Positions 1-9,324 of a DNA stretch of 49,248 nucleotides are shown here, piece by piece. The DNA is taken from contig JAGPHP010000002.1 in the NCBI GenBank assembly GCA_018055415.1, positions 1-49,248 of the forward strand, read 5' to 3'. This DNA is from Breznakibacter sp. (GTDB lineage Bacteria > Bacteroidota > Bacteroidia > Bacteroidales > Marinilabiliaceae). Under the pieces are notes generated by a model. That model saw only the letters and a program-made list of their open reading frames with translations, was not told the DNA's origin and did no database searches. The first letter of the stretch is position 1. Every line of letters begins with the position of its first letter. Position numbers and translations under genes: made by a program.

Positions 1-561
1 TAGTTGAAAAATACCTTTGCCTTCATCTCTTACATAAAGTTTGTTATGTGCAACGTAGGCTCTTTCAAAAAATGTGTGCGGTTCGATGGCAGTAATAGTG
101 TTATCTTTTAAAACAAAAAGCGCCTCAAAAGAGCAAAAAACAATGGACGAGTCTATGTAATAGGTTGCCCATACATCTTTAAAATCAATTTTTTTATCTA
201 AAAGATGAATGAGTGATTTATACGTTAAAAATCCTAACGAGTCGGGGCTCAGATAGCCAAATTCCCCTCTACCACCACAATAAATAGTTCCGCGGGTATC
301 TTTTGCAAAGGATATTCCGCTTGATCCATTTGGGAAATAGATATTTCGCCACTCGTTACCATCAAATTCCAGAATTCCCCACAAATTACCGAAAAACATA
401 AAGCCGCGATCATCTTCAATGGCTGCAAAGTTATCGGGCTGACCGCTGTAATCTTTTGTAGTATAATTCTTTACGTAGGGTAACGACATCTCCTGATACT
501 GCGCACAAAGTTCAGTAATAGTTAAAATAGAAAATAGTAGAAATCCTATTATTTTACTCAT
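1..561 (-). CDS. Two-component-type beta-propeller sensor, N-terminal part (runs off window)
   Basis: The frame is open from an ATG at 559-561 to the first base of the window, giving the first 187 residues of a longer protein. Residues 1-20 form a signal peptide (MSKIIGFLLFSILTITELCA). The rest shows blades of the two-component regulator propeller type, for example AIEDDRGFMFFGNLWGILEFDG and AKDTRGTIYCGGRGEFGYLS, each with the recurrent D-x-x-G...G-N/R-x-x-G...Y/F-D pattern. In Bacteroidota such periplasmic propellers form the sensor half of hybrid two-component systems or of membrane-bound LuxR/AraC-type regulators and usually detect glycan fragments. Its position just downstream of two GH16 genes on the same strand fits a glycan sensor, but the output domain lies outside the window, so the exact class is not known. 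Confidence 0.75.
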   Translation of the reverse strand, partial: MSKIIGFLLFSILTITELCAQYQEMSLPYVKNYTTKDYSGQPDNFAAIEDDRGFMFFGNLWGILEFDGNEWRNIYFPNGSSGISFAKDTRGTIYCGGRGEFGYLSPDSLGFLTYKSLIHLLDKKIDFKDVWATYYIDSSIVFCSFEALFVLKDNTITAIEPHTFFERAYVAHNKLYVRDEGKGIFQL

Positions 562-673
562 CAGAAGTTATTTACGATAGAATGATTCTTTAATCAAAAC
601 TCTTTAGTGCAATCAGATATAAATATAAGTTAATTGATATGAAATACGAATTGATTTTGGATCCAAATTGCGA

Positions 674-704
674 AATGACCTTAGAAAAAGCTCCTAAGGT
701 CATT
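674..704 (-). terminator. Hairpin downstream of GH16 gene 1
   Basis: An 11-bp perfect stem (AATGACCTTAG at 674-684 pairs with 694-704) with a 9-base loop sits 37 bases after the stop codon of the GH16 gene at 741. There is no clear U-run after it on the minus strand, so termination is inferred from position and stem strength. Confidence 0.5.
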
Positions 705-740
705 ATCGAGAATTAATAAAACAGAGTATTTTAGATTAAA

Positions 741-1640
741 TTATTTGAGAGTACGTTTGTTTACGGTAACATAATCTACCCACATCATTGTTTTGGTAAA
801 AACGTTAATAGAGTTATTATTAAATGCGTTCCAAGAAGTACAGCCCACATTCAAATTTAAAATGATATTATGAGGCCCAAAATTTTGAAGCTTTAGGTTT
901 GGATTTGAGGCGTTTGAATAGCTTGAAACTTCAACATCATCTACTTTAATAGTAATTGTTACTACACCATTCTCATTTTTCCAGTATTGTTCATATAAAT
1001 GCCATCCTTCGGTAACGGTGTATGCTTTTTCGCATGTTGTTCCAAGTAGATTACTATTTGCAGCTGTTCCATAAAATAGATTGCTGGCAAATTTTGTTGT
1101 TCCCCCAAACGAATAACCCTCCATGATATCCATCTCCCCATTTACTGGCCAATTAGTCTCTTGAACAGTCCAAAACGCTGGCCATAAGCCATAAGTATTT
1201 GCAAAATTTGTGTAGGTTGAGCCATTTAACGCAATGAGTTTTATATAAGCAGATGTTTTATACTCGGTGTTATTGCTCGGTTTAAAGCTAAAATTTGATT
1301 TTACGTGTCCCGATTTCCAAATGCTACCACTTTTAACGGCTGTTAACACAAGGCAACTCTTATTTTCGTAAGTCGCCACTGTAGAATTGGCTGGCACATA
1401 AGAGCATAGCGAAGAATTGTAATCATATCGTTCTGTTCGTGCCCAGTTGTTCAGGCTTGCACCACTGCTAAATTCATCCGTAAAAACTCGAGTCCAAATT
1501 GAGTCTGTTGCAATTGGTGGCTCTGTAGGAGTTGTAATCGTTGGGATAATTTCAGGGCTCTCATCATTAGAACATTGGCTAAATAAAACAATTGATGCAA
1601 TAGAAAATAGGAGCAGTGGTTTTAGAAAATAGATTTTCAT
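741..1640 (-). CDS. GH16-family beta-glucanase-like surface lipoprotein (copy 1)
   Basis: A 299-residue lipoprotein. Residues 1-22 are a hydrophobic signal ending in LFSQC, with Cys23 as the lipidated residue; the following SNDES is acidic, like the export signals that send Bacteroidota lipoproteins to the cell surface. A short Pro/Thr linker (about 28-45) leads to a glycoside hydrolase family 16 domain. The catalytic signature is GEMDIMEG: Glu169 nucleophile, Asp171, Glu174 acid/base. WPAFW at about 153-157 is also typical of the jelly-roll fold. GH16 enzymes cut beta-1,3/1,4-glucans or marine galactans; the substrate cannot be read from the sequence. It is highly similar to the next gene along its whole length and shares its upstream control region. 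The ATG at 1638-1640 directly precedes the signal peptide. Confidence 0.85.
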   Translation of the reverse strand: MKIYFLKPLLLFSIASIVLFSQCSNDESPEIIPTITTPTEPPIATDSIWTRVFTDEFSSGASLNNWARTERYDYNSSLCSYVPANSTVATYENKSCLVLTAVKSGSIWKSGHVKSNFSFKPSNNTEYKTSAYIKLIALNGSTYTNFANTYGLWPAFWTVQETNWPVNGEMDIMEGYSFGGTTKFASNLFYGTAANSNLLGTTCEKAYTVTEGWHLYEQYWKNENGVVTITIKVDDVEVSSYSNASNPNLKLQNFGPHNIILNLNVGCTSWNAFNNNSINVFTKTMMWVDYVTVNKRTLK

Positions 1641-1691
1641 AAGATATCTTTTTAGAAATTTGAGAGTGAACTCTTAATATTACCTGTTCAA

Positions 1692-1773
1692 CAATTGTGA
1701 ATTATTAATGATGCAATTTTTCTAAAAAATATCAACAAAACCAATTTTTCGATATGGACAAAGTATGGACAAT
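1692..1773 (-). promoter_or_regulatory. Upstream control region of GH16 copy 1 with an 11-bp-period direct repeat
   Basis: Two copies of ATGGACAA (plus strand 1754-1761 and 1765-1772) lie exactly 11 bp apart, one helical turn; read on the gene's strand this is TTGTCCAT twice. Between repeat and gene lies an AT-rich block (GATGCAATTTTTCTAAAAAA, starting at 1710) that is nearly identical to the one in front of GH16 copy 2. The same arrangement in two paralogues suggests a regulator site plus promoter. I could not place a convincing TAnnTTTG box. Confidence 0.5.
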
Positions 1774-1839
1774 ATCGGAAACAGCCGCAAATAGAGCCTT
1801 CTTGAGATATTGTTTTTTTGCTTAATACTCTATTGTTAA

Positions 1840-1874
1840 ACAAAACAGAGCCTAGAAAATCACATTCTAAGCCC
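1840..1874 (-). terminator. Terminator of GH16 gene 2
   Basis: A 10-bp stem with two G-U pairs (1848-1857 with 1865-1874, loop of 7) begins 33 bases after the stop codon at 1907. On the minus strand it is followed by the T-rich run TGTTTTGTTT. Confidence 0.6.
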
Positions 1875-1906
1875 TGCTTGTCGCAATGTTTAATCTCAGA
1901 AGTTAA

Positions 1907-2794
1907 TTAGAGAGTTCTTCTATCAACCGTTACATAGTCAATCCACATCATCGTTTTTGAAAATACATTAATCCTACTATTGTCGAATGCATTCCAAGAG
2001 GTACATCCCACGTTTAAATTGAAGATAATATTATGTGGACCAAAATTTTGTAATTTGAGGTTTGAGTTTGAAGTGTTGGTATAGGTTGCCACTGTTCTTC
2101 CATCTAGCTGGATGGTTATAGTTACGGTTCCATTTACATTTTTCCAATACTGATCATAAAGGTGCCAGCCTTCGCCAACCGAATAATTTTTCTCGCACGA
2201 TGTGCCCAACAGATTATTATTTGCTGATGAGCCATAGAAAAGATTACTCGTAAATCGGGTACTGCCACCAAATGAGTATCCCTCCATTATATCCATCTCA
2301 CCATTAACAGGCCAATTCGACTCTTGAACCGTCCAAAATGCTGGCCACACACCATACGTGCTTGAAAAACCCGTGTACGATGAACCATTTAAAGCTACTA
2401 ACTTAATATAGGCCGACGTGCGATATTCGGTATTGTTAGATGGCTTAAAACTAAAATTTGATTTGACATGACCAGAATTCCAAATGCTTCCATTTTTCAC
2501 AGCACTCAGTACCAAGCAAGTACGACTATCGTAGGTAGCAATTTGAGGGTTGGATGATAGATAGCTACAAAGTTTTGAGTTATAATCTAATCGCTGAGTG
2601 CGTGCCCAATTATTCCAGCTTCCTGTGTTGGTAAAGTTATCGGTAAAAACTCGAGACCACGCCGAAGCGGCTTTTAGGGTGGAAGGGGTTTCGGGTGTTG
2701 GTAACTCTTGTTCAATACTACTTTCGCTACAGCTAAATAACGCAACAGTTGCAAACATCATAAAGATGGCACTCTTTAGTAAGTTCATTTTCAT
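1907..2794 (-). CDS. GH16-family beta-glucanase-like lipoprotein (copy 2)
   Basis: A 295-residue paralogue of the preceding gene. Signal peptide 1-21 ends in LFSC with Cys22 lipidated, then an acidic/Pro linker. The GH16 catalytic motif GEMDIMEG gives Glu166, Asp168 and Glu171; WPAFWTVQ, GHVKSNFSFKPSNNTEY and the C-terminal MMW-DYVTV strand match copy 1 almost residue for residue. I placed the start at the ATG 2792-2794 (MKMNLLKS); a TTG two codons upstream is possible but unnecessary, and ATG 2786-2788 is an alternative. The two genes lie head to tail on one strand, each with its own upstream region and 3' hairpin, so they look like a tandem duplication transcribed separately rather than an operon. 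Confidence 0.85.
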   Translation of the reverse strand: MKMNLLKSAIFMMFATVALFSCSESSIEQELPTPETPSTLKAASAWSRVFTDNFTNTGSWNNWARTQRLDYNSKLCSYLSSNPQIATYDSRTCLVLSAVKNGSIWNSGHVKSNFSFKPSNNTEYRTSAYIKLVALNGSSYTGFSSTYGVWPAFWTVQESNWPVNGEMDIMEGYSFGGSTRFTSNLFYGSSANNNLLGTSCEKNYSVGEGWHLYDQYWKNVNGTVTITIQLDGRTVATYTNTSNSNLKLQNFGPHNIIFNLNVGCTSWNAFDNSRINVFSKTMMWIDYVTVDRRTL

Positions 2795-3146
2795 AATCAA
2801 TAAATTTTAAATAAATAATTAAACTAAAAATGGTTAAATACAATCTTTGTCAATTTTGAGTAGTCATCCCATTGAGGTTTATTACTCTTTTTAACAAATG
2901 AATTATTTTAATGCAATTTTTGTTAAAAAATTTAAAAATCTGATTTTTTATGTATAGACAAACTATTCACAAGTGTCATTGTGGGGGATGGACAAATGAT
3001 GGACGAATAATGTAAAGTGTTGTATTTTAGAAAATTACAACCTTGTTGTAGAAGCGGTCTTAAGTAAAATGGAGTATCGTTCTTAATTTTTCAATAGAGG
3101 TACACCTAGAGAATTGGATTTATATAAGGATACTTAAGCGTTAGCA
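2795..3146 (-). promoter_or_regulatory. Long upstream region of GH16 copy 2 with two direct-repeat pairs
   Basis: This stretch holds no gene. Two repeat pairs are seen on the plus strand: ATAGACAA/ATTCACAA at 2954-2961 and 2965-2972, and ATGGACAA/ATGGACGA at 2988-2995 and 2999-3006. Within each pair the spacing is 11 bp; the pairs are 34 bp apart, about three turns. The first pair aligns with the single pair in front of GH16 copy 1, including the AT-rich block around 2910-2930. The second, closer to consensus, is extra. This looks like a regulator binding region, possibly for an AraC-type output domain. The part from about 3010 to 3146 shows nothing further. Confidence 0.5.
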
Positions 3147-3178
3147 GAAAAAAAGAGGAGCTTTAATGCCCCCCTCTT
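3147..3178 (-). terminator. Rho-independent terminator of the DEAD-box helicase gene
   Basis: A stem (3153-3160 with 3171-3178, one G-U pair) begins 7 bases past the helicase stop codon and is followed on the minus strand by seven Ts. A textbook intrinsic terminator. Confidence 0.8.
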
Positions 3179-3185
3179 ATAAAAT

Positions 3186-4307
3186 TTATTTCACCTTAAC
3201 CCTATCAATCGATAACCCTAACGCTTTTTCGATAAATTTAAAACTCTTCATCTCTCCTTCGGTAATAAATGCAATCGAGAGGCCTTTCATTCCGGCACGT
3301 CCGGTTCGCCCGCTACGATGAATGTAATATTCTGCTTTATCAGGAATTTGGTAATGAACAACATAAGCTAAGCCAGCTACGTCTATTCCGCGAGCTGCTA
3401 AATCGGTAGCAACTAATATTTTAAGTTTTTCGCCTTTAAAAGCACGCATCACCTTGTTGCGTTCAATTTGAAGCAAATCACCATGGATGGCATCTGCCGA
3501 AATCTTTTTAGCTTTTAATTGTTCTGTTAGTTGCTTAGTGGCCTCTTTGGTTTTGCAAAAGATAACGCCACGATTTGCTCCTTGACCATTTAAAAAATGT
3601 AGTAGAAATGGAAATTTCTCCTGCTCAGTACAAACTAAGTATTGGTGTGTAATATCTTTATTACTGCGAGTTTTGTGTATTATCTCAACCTTCATTGCCT
3701 TAGGCGAAAGGTTTTTCTTGATGATGGCTTTAATATCATCGGGCATGGTGGCTGAAAAAAGCCATGTTTTTGCGTTGTTTTTACTCGTTAGTTTTAAGAT
3801 ATTATCCAGATCTTTTTTAAATCCAAGAGATAACATCTCATCTGCTTCGTCTAAAACAACTTTTGCTACATCCTCGAGCGATACAATTCCTTTTTCAACC
3901 AATTCAAGTAGTCGACCAGGAGTGGCAACTAAAATGTGTGTGGTGCGTCGTAGTCGACTGGTCTGCAGCTCAATATTTTCGCCACCATAAACGGCCTCAA
4001 CAAATATCTTTTCAGAATATTTAGTGTAATGAAATAGCTGTTTAGCAATCTGTTGCCCTAGTTCACGTGTAGGACAAAGAATAAGTGCTTGTATTTTTGG
4101 TACTTTGTGATTTACAAAATTTAGCAATGGTAATCCAAAGGCTGCTGTTTTGCCTGTACCTGTTGGTGCCTGACCAATAAAATCGCTACCAATGCTAAGT
4201 AAATAGGGGATAGATTTCTCTTGTATTTCGGTTGGCACTAATATCTTTTTGTCTGTTAATGCCTTAATAAACTGAGGGGCAACGCCCAATTCGGAAAAAT
4301 TCTTCAA
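3186..4307 (-). CDS. DEAD-box ATP-dependent RNA helicase
   Basis: The 373-residue protein is essentially a bare two-domain helicase core with almost no C-terminal tail. Motifs in order: PTEIQ (Q motif), APTGTGKTAA (I), PTRELGQQ (Ia), TPGRLLEL (Ib), DEADEMLSLGF (II), SATMP (III), GVIFCKTKEA (IV), ATDLAARGIDV (V) and HRSGRTGRAG (VI). It unwinds short RNA duplexes in RNA turnover or ribosome assembly; the substrate is not evident. The start is a TTG at 4305-4307: an in-frame stop lies five codons upstream, there is no ATG near, and the residues KNFSELGVAP fit the usual beginning of the family. DUF2442 lies 25 bp upstream on the same strand and may be cotranscribed. Confidence 0.92.
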   Translation of the reverse strand: MKNFSELGVAPQFIKALTDKKILVPTEIQEKSIPYLLSIGSDFIGQAPTGTGKTAAFGLPLLNFVNHKVPKIQALILCPTRELGQQIAKQLFHYTKYSEKIFVEAVYGGENIELQTSRLRRTTHILVATPGRLLELVEKGIVSLEDVAKVVLDEADEMLSLGFKKDLDNILKLTSKNNAKTWLFSATMPDDIKAIIKKNLSPKAMKVEIIHKTRSNKDITHQYLVCTEQEKFPFLLHFLNGQGANRGVIFCKTKEATKQLTEQLKAKKISADAIHGDLLQIERNKVMRAFKGEKLKILVATDLAARGIDVAGLAYVVHYQIPDKAEYYIHRSGRTGRAGMKGLSIAFITEGEMKSFKFIEKALGLSIDRVKVK

Positions 4308-4332
4308 ATTGTAATTTATTTATTGTAATTAG

Positions 4333-4593
4333 TTAAATATTACCCTCGTGTAAATCCCAAATTGGGAAACAGAGCTCATAATCATTCCAGATGATATCGC
4401 CATATTCAATTGTAAATTTTTGAAATAGGGCTTTGTCAAGATATTTCTTGCTCATTGGATTTTGTGCTTTTGATAGAAATCCATTAAAATCAATAATTCG
4501 AGAGGTCTCATCTGAGAATTGAAATTTGATTTTGTAGTCTCCGAGATATTCTGCATTGATAATTGAAATAACCATGGTTATTATCTTTTTCAT
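4333..4593 (-). CDS. DUF2442 protein
   Basis: An 86-residue protein with the DUF2442 pattern: a beta-rich N-terminus (AEYLGDYKIKFQFSDETSRI, then DFNGFL), and the closing block F-x-x-F-x-I-E-Y-G-D-I-I-W-N-D-Y-E-L-C-F-P-I-W-D-L-H. Members are often encoded beside DUF4160 and have been considered as possible antitoxin-like partners, but no DUF4160 gene is present here, so this copy is an orphan. The ATG at 4591-4593 is used; the ATG six codons in (MVISIINAEY) is equally possible and would fit the family length better. Function unknown. Confidence 0.75.
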   Translation of the reverse strand: MKKIITMVISIINAEYLGDYKIKFQFSDETSRIIDFNGFLSKAQNPMSKKYLDKALFQKFTIEYGDIIWNDYELCFPIWDLHEGNI

Positions 4594-4634
4594 GTTTTAG
4601 AATATATGAATATTGCTAAATCTTTCAGTGGCAA

Positions 4635-4672
4635 AGTCCCTCTCCTTTGGAGAGGGATTTAGGGTGAGGTCA
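4635..4672. repeat. REP-like palindromic intergenic element
   Basis: CCCTCTCC (4638-4645) and GGAGAGGG (4649-4656) form a perfect 8-bp stem with a three-base loop, followed by ATTTAGGGTGAGG. This sequence is much more GC-rich than its surroundings and resembles the short palindromic elements scattered in many copies between genes in Bacteroidota. Only one copy is in the window. Confidence 0.6.
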
Positions 4673-4715
4673 AATATTAAATTATGACCATTTTGCTATC
4701 CTAATACTTTGATTA

Positions 4716-4745
4716 AAATAAAAGGGAAATTAATCCCTTTTATTT
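4716..4745 (-). terminator. Terminator overlapping the stop codon of the 35-residue peptide gene
   Basis: AAAGGGA (4721-4727) pairs with TCCCTTT (4734-4740), extended by five A-T pairs on the outside to a 12-bp stem with a six-base loop. The stop codon of the small gene (4730-4732) lies in the loop. A/T-rich flanks on both sides would allow action in both directions. Confidence 0.7.
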
Positions 4746-4837
4746 GCTGCTTTCTCTTTCTTAGCGGCTCTTTTTTCTTTCAGAGACTTTTCAGGCTCTT
4801 TTTTTGCCTCTTTGGTAGGCGATTTCTCTTTAGCCAT
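4730..4837 (-). CDS. Small lysine-rich basic peptide (35 aa)
   Basis: Reading ATG 4835-4837 to TAA 4730-4732 gives a 35-residue peptide that begins MAKEKSPTKEAKKEPEKSLK and ends KKEKAANKRD. About 40 percent of residues are lysine or arginine and a quarter are acidic; there is no hydrophobic segment. Such charged, low-complexity peptides are known as short hypothetical proteins in Bacteroidota; a ribosome- or nucleic-acid-binding role is only a guess from the charge. Support for a real gene: a good promoter (4867-4898) lies 30 bp upstream and an intrinsic terminator closes the frame exactly. It stands alone between the SDR gene and DUF2442. Confidence 0.7.
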   Translation of the reverse strand: MAKEKSPTKEAKKEPEKSLKEKRAAKKEKAANKRD

Positions 4838-4866
4838 GATTCTATGTTTTTAAGTTATAATCTACT

Positions 4867-4898
4867 CAAAGATAACAATTGTATCGTAAAAATGCAAT
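4867..4898 (-). promoter_or_regulatory. Promoter of the 35-residue peptide gene
   Basis: On the minus strand the -7 box TATCTTTG (4874 down to 4867) matches TAnnTTTG perfectly, and ATTG (4898-4895) stands 20 bp upstream at the position of the TTTG -33 box. The predicted leader is about 26 bases. Confidence 0.6.
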
Positions 4899-4899
4899 A

Positions 4900-6444
4900 T
4901 TACCAATCAATCGGAAAATAGTCTTTTAAGAATTGTCCACACCAGTGTTTGCCTGTCAAAATGCCGTCAAATAGAGGGTCGAGAATACGTGCTGCGCCAT
5001 CTACAATATCCAAAGGTGGTTGAAAATCGTGCACCTCTTCTTTGTATTGCGAAAGCTGAGCTGGGTCTTCATCGGTAACCCAACCAGTATCCACAGCATT
5101 CATATAGATGCCATCTTTGGCAAAATCACTTGCACTCGTATGAGTCATCATGTTCAAGGCAGCTTTTGCCATGTTGGTGTGTGGATGTCTATCCTCTTTT
5201 CTAAAACGGAAGAATTTACCCTCAATGGCCGATACGTTTACAATATGCTTTTTGCCCGTAAAATCTTTACGCATCAGGCCTATTAATCTGTTTATCAGCA
5301 CAAATGGTGCCACCGAGTTTACCAACTGAACCTCAATAACCTCCACTGCCGGAACTTCACCTAAACGTAAGCGCCAGCTATTGGTTGTTCGCAAATCCAC
5401 TTGCTGTAAATCAGCATCAAGTTTACCTTGTGGAAAAACCTCCTCTGCAACTATTGAGTTGTCAAAACTATATGGTATTTGTGACAGTTGTGCTGATGCT
5501 CTAATTCCAATTCCTGTTTGATTCCCGTGCCATGCCACTGGCAAGTTTTTTGCCTGCTCCGATGTTAAATGATCAAAGCCTTGAAGCTGCGTAATGCATT
5601 TATAATGACTCTTTAACAGATGTCTTGCCTTTTCAGGAATATCCTCCATGCTCTTGGTTTCGTTCTCCATCATGTGGGTGTAAAAACCCGATGGGCGACG
5701 AACCGTTTGAGCTGCATTGTTTATTATTACATCTAATCTGTCGTAGTTTTGCTCCACGTAGGTGGCAAAAATCTCCACACTCGGAATATGGCGCAAATCC
5801 AATCCGTAGATATGCAATCTATCTTTCCATGTTTCGTAATCAGGCTCAGCGCTGTATCTTATGGCCGAATCTACCGGAAACCGCGTGGTTGCAATCACAG
5901 TAGCTCCCGAGCGTAAAAGCAACATAGTAGCCTGATAACCAATTTTTAAGCGCGATCCAGTCATTAAAACCACCTGTCCGTCCATCGGAGCCACCACAAA
6001 GCGTTTTGCGTAGTTAAAATCGCCACACTTTTTGCACATGCAATCGTAAAAGTGGTGAAGTGTAGTAAACTCCTCTTTGCAAACATAGCAGTTGCGTGGT
6101 GAGCTTAATACATTCTCGGCTTTGGAAATAATTGTCTCCTCTAAAAGAGCCGTTGGAGCAACAAAAACCTTTGCTTCACGCGCCGATCGAATACCCGACA
6201 ATGCTCTCGCCTTTCTATCAGCCTCAACCCTCGTCTCTCTCTCGACTTTTACCTTTGCTTTTTTTCGTTCGCGAAGCTCCTTTTTGTCGGGATGCGAGAG
6301 CCTACCCGCTAGAGTGAAAAGTTCAATCCTTCGCTCTTCGGTCATCTTGTATAGCTCGCCAGGGTTCTCTACGAGCTCCCTGAGTATCTCTACAGCCACC
6401 TGAAATCTATCCTCAGTCATCTCTTCTATGTTGTTGTTTTTCAT
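4900..6444 (-). CDS. Zinc-ribbon / short-chain dehydrogenase (SDR) fusion lacking the catalytic Tyr
   Basis: A 514-residue protein. An N-terminal charged helical part (1-100) is followed by a four-cysteine zinc ribbon (CYVC at about 119-122, CKKC at 137-140) and then an SDR Rossmann domain. The nucleotide loop reads TGSRLKIG instead of TGxxxGIG, NNAA replaces NNAG, and the catalytic serine is kept in NVSAIEG. The YxxxK motif reads TNMAK, so the lysine is present but the tyrosine is a threonine. About 110 extra residues are inserted between NNAA and the NSVAPF helix. This may be a nucleotide-binding protein with altered chemistry; substrate unknown. The start is ATG 6442-6444, because the TTG at 6463-6465 falls inside the promoter box. 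Confidence 0.8.
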   Translation of the reverse strand: MKNNNIEEMTEDRFQVAVEILRELVENPGELYKMTEERRIELFTLAGRLSHPDKKELRERKKAKVKVERETRVEADRKARALSGIRSAREAKVFVAPTALLEETIISKAENVLSSPRNCYVCKEEFTTLHHFYDCMCKKCGDFNYAKRFVVAPMDGQVVLMTGSRLKIGYQATMLLLRSGATVIATTRFPVDSAIRYSAEPDYETWKDRLHIYGLDLRHIPSVEIFATYVEQNYDRLDVIINNAAQTVRRPSGFYTHMMENETKSMEDIPEKARHLLKSHYKCITQLQGFDHLTSEQAKNLPVAWHGNQTGIGIRASAQLSQIPYSFDNSIVAEEVFPQGKLDADLQQVDLRTTNSWRLRLGEVPAVEVIEVQLVNSVAPFVLINRLIGLMRKDFTGKKHIVNVSAIEGKFFRFRKEDRHPHTNMAKAALNMMTHTSASDFAKDGIYMNAVDTGWVTDEDPAQLSQYKEEVHDFQPPLDIVDGAARILDPLFDGILTGKHWCGQFLKDYFPIDW

Positions 6445-6462
6445 GATATTAAAAAGGGAGTG

Positions 6463-6470
6463 CAAAGGTA
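6463..6470 (-). promoter_or_regulatory. -7 box of the zinc-ribbon SDR gene
   Basis: TACCTTTG on the minus strand fits TAnnTTTG. It ends 18 bases before the ATG at 6444, giving a leader of about 15 bases. No clear -33 box is seen. Confidence 0.45.
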
Positions 6471-6522
6471 ATCATTTTTTATCTCCTTGCTTTTGAAATT
6501 AGTTATTGTTAAGATATTATAT

Positions 6523-6562
6523 AAAACAACAAAGGAGCTAGAAATAGCCCCTTTGTTGTTTT
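6523..6562 (-). terminator. Terminator of gyrB
   Basis: A long imperfect hairpin: AACAACAAAGG (6525-6535) pairs with 6550-6560, an A-C mismatch follows, then four more pairs close a GAAA loop. T-rich sequence follows on both strands. It starts 14 bases beyond the gyrB stop codon. Confidence 0.8.
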
Positions 6563-6576
6563 TGTGTTTTTAAATA

Positions 6577-8556
<1,980 letters not shown>

Positions 8557-8655
8557 TTAATAACAATCTATATCTCTCAATCGTCTTATTTTCCGTTGCG
8601 TCATCATTTTTAATCAATGATTTACAAAACTTTTAGCAACTTAAAAATGAGGATA

Positions 8656-8663
8656 CAAATATA
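8656..8663 (-). promoter_or_regulatory. Possible -7 box of gyrB
   Basis: TATATTTG on the minus strand matches TAnnTTTG, 115 bp before the gyrB ATG. The nearest TTTG upstream is only 14 bp away instead of about 20, so the assignment is tentative. Confidence 0.35.
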
Positions 8664-8710
8664 AAAAAATAGTAGTACAAAAGTTGGTTTTTTTGAATCA
8701 AAAGCCACTA

Positions 8711-9313
8711 TTATTTTCGCCCAAAATCAGCGGGAATTTCGCCCCAAGCAGCTGTATCCCATTTTTCTATTTGGGTTGGTAACGGATTGTTTTTAAGCCA
8801 TATTTCGGCTCTAGTTACCAAATCTTGCAACGGGTTATTAGTGAGATCCATCTTGGTTTTACATTTTTTATCTCTTACCCAAGCCAGCGCGGTCATAGAA
8901 TCTGTGTAGATGTGGTAATCCCATCCATTTTGCTTTACGAGAGCAAGAGCGTGAACTAGTGCCAGAAACTCGCCAATATTATTAGTACCTAAAGTAAATT
9001 TTTTGTGAAATATGAGCTGTTTAGATTGTGTGAAAACGCCCTGATACTCCATTACTCCTGGGTTTCCGCTACATGCAGCATCAACAGAGATGCTCTCTAC
9101 TGTAGGGCGGCTTGAAATTCTATTTGTACCCGTTTGTTTGAATTTAATGGAGCCTCGATTAGTACTTTTAAAAGCTTCTTCTGCCTCTTGTAGTGTTGGG
9201 TATGACTTGTATTTTGCATTGTCAAAACCAAAAATTTGCTCTTTGCAGATATCCCAATTATCATAAACCCCGGGTTTACGACCTTGCCAAACTACATAAT
9301 ATTTTTTTTTCAC
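8711..9313 (-). CDS. Ribonuclease H (viroplasmin domain + RNase HI)
   Basis: The 200-residue protein cuts the RNA strand of RNA/DNA hybrids. Residues 1-60 form a caulimovirus-viroplasmin/RNase H1 N-terminal domain (YYVVWQGRKPGVYDNWDICK, then YKSYPTLQEAEEAF), which binds the hybrid. The RNase HI domain follows with the acidic residues in SVDAACSGNPG, GEFLALVHAL and YTDSMTALAWV, and a last Asp in EIPADFGRK. The start is a GTG at 9311-9313; no ATG is available before the conserved YYVVW strand. It is the last gene of an operon with the MarC-family gene (11 bp upstream) and the S46 peptidase. Confidence 0.9.
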   Translation of the reverse strand: MKKKYYVVWQGRKPGVYDNWDICKEQIFGFDNAKYKSYPTLQEAEEAFKSTNRGSIKFKQTGTNRISSRPTVESISVDAACSGNPGVMEYQGVFTQSKQLIFHKKFTLGTNNIGEFLALVHALALVKQNGWDYHIYTDSMTALAWVRDKKCKTKMDLTNNPLQDLVTRAEIWLKNNPLPTQIEKWDTAAWGEIPADFGRK

Positions 9314-9324
9314 TTGTAAGTATT

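Noticed and set aside
1447-1632. Plus-strand frame opposite GH16 copy 1
   Set aside because: Lies wholly inside the GH16 gene on the other strand, with no promoter or recognisable domain.
1722-1762. Possible TTTG / TATTTTTT promoter pair for GH16 copy 1
   Set aside because: Spacing of 27 bp is too long and the -7 box lacks its final G.
4333-4593. Toxin-antitoxin pair formed by DUF2442 and a neighbour
   Set aside because: No DUF4160 or other toxin-like frame lies beside it; the neighbours are a DEAD-box helicase and a repeat element.
4709-4921. Plus-strand frame rich in Phe and Leu
   Set aside because: It is the antisense shadow of the lysine-rich 35-residue gene; Lys codons read backwards give Phe/Leu.
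6445-6465. Longer start (TTG 6463-6465) of the zinc-ribbon SDR gene
   Set aside because: The TTG is part of the -7 box TACCTTTG, so it is not in the transcript.
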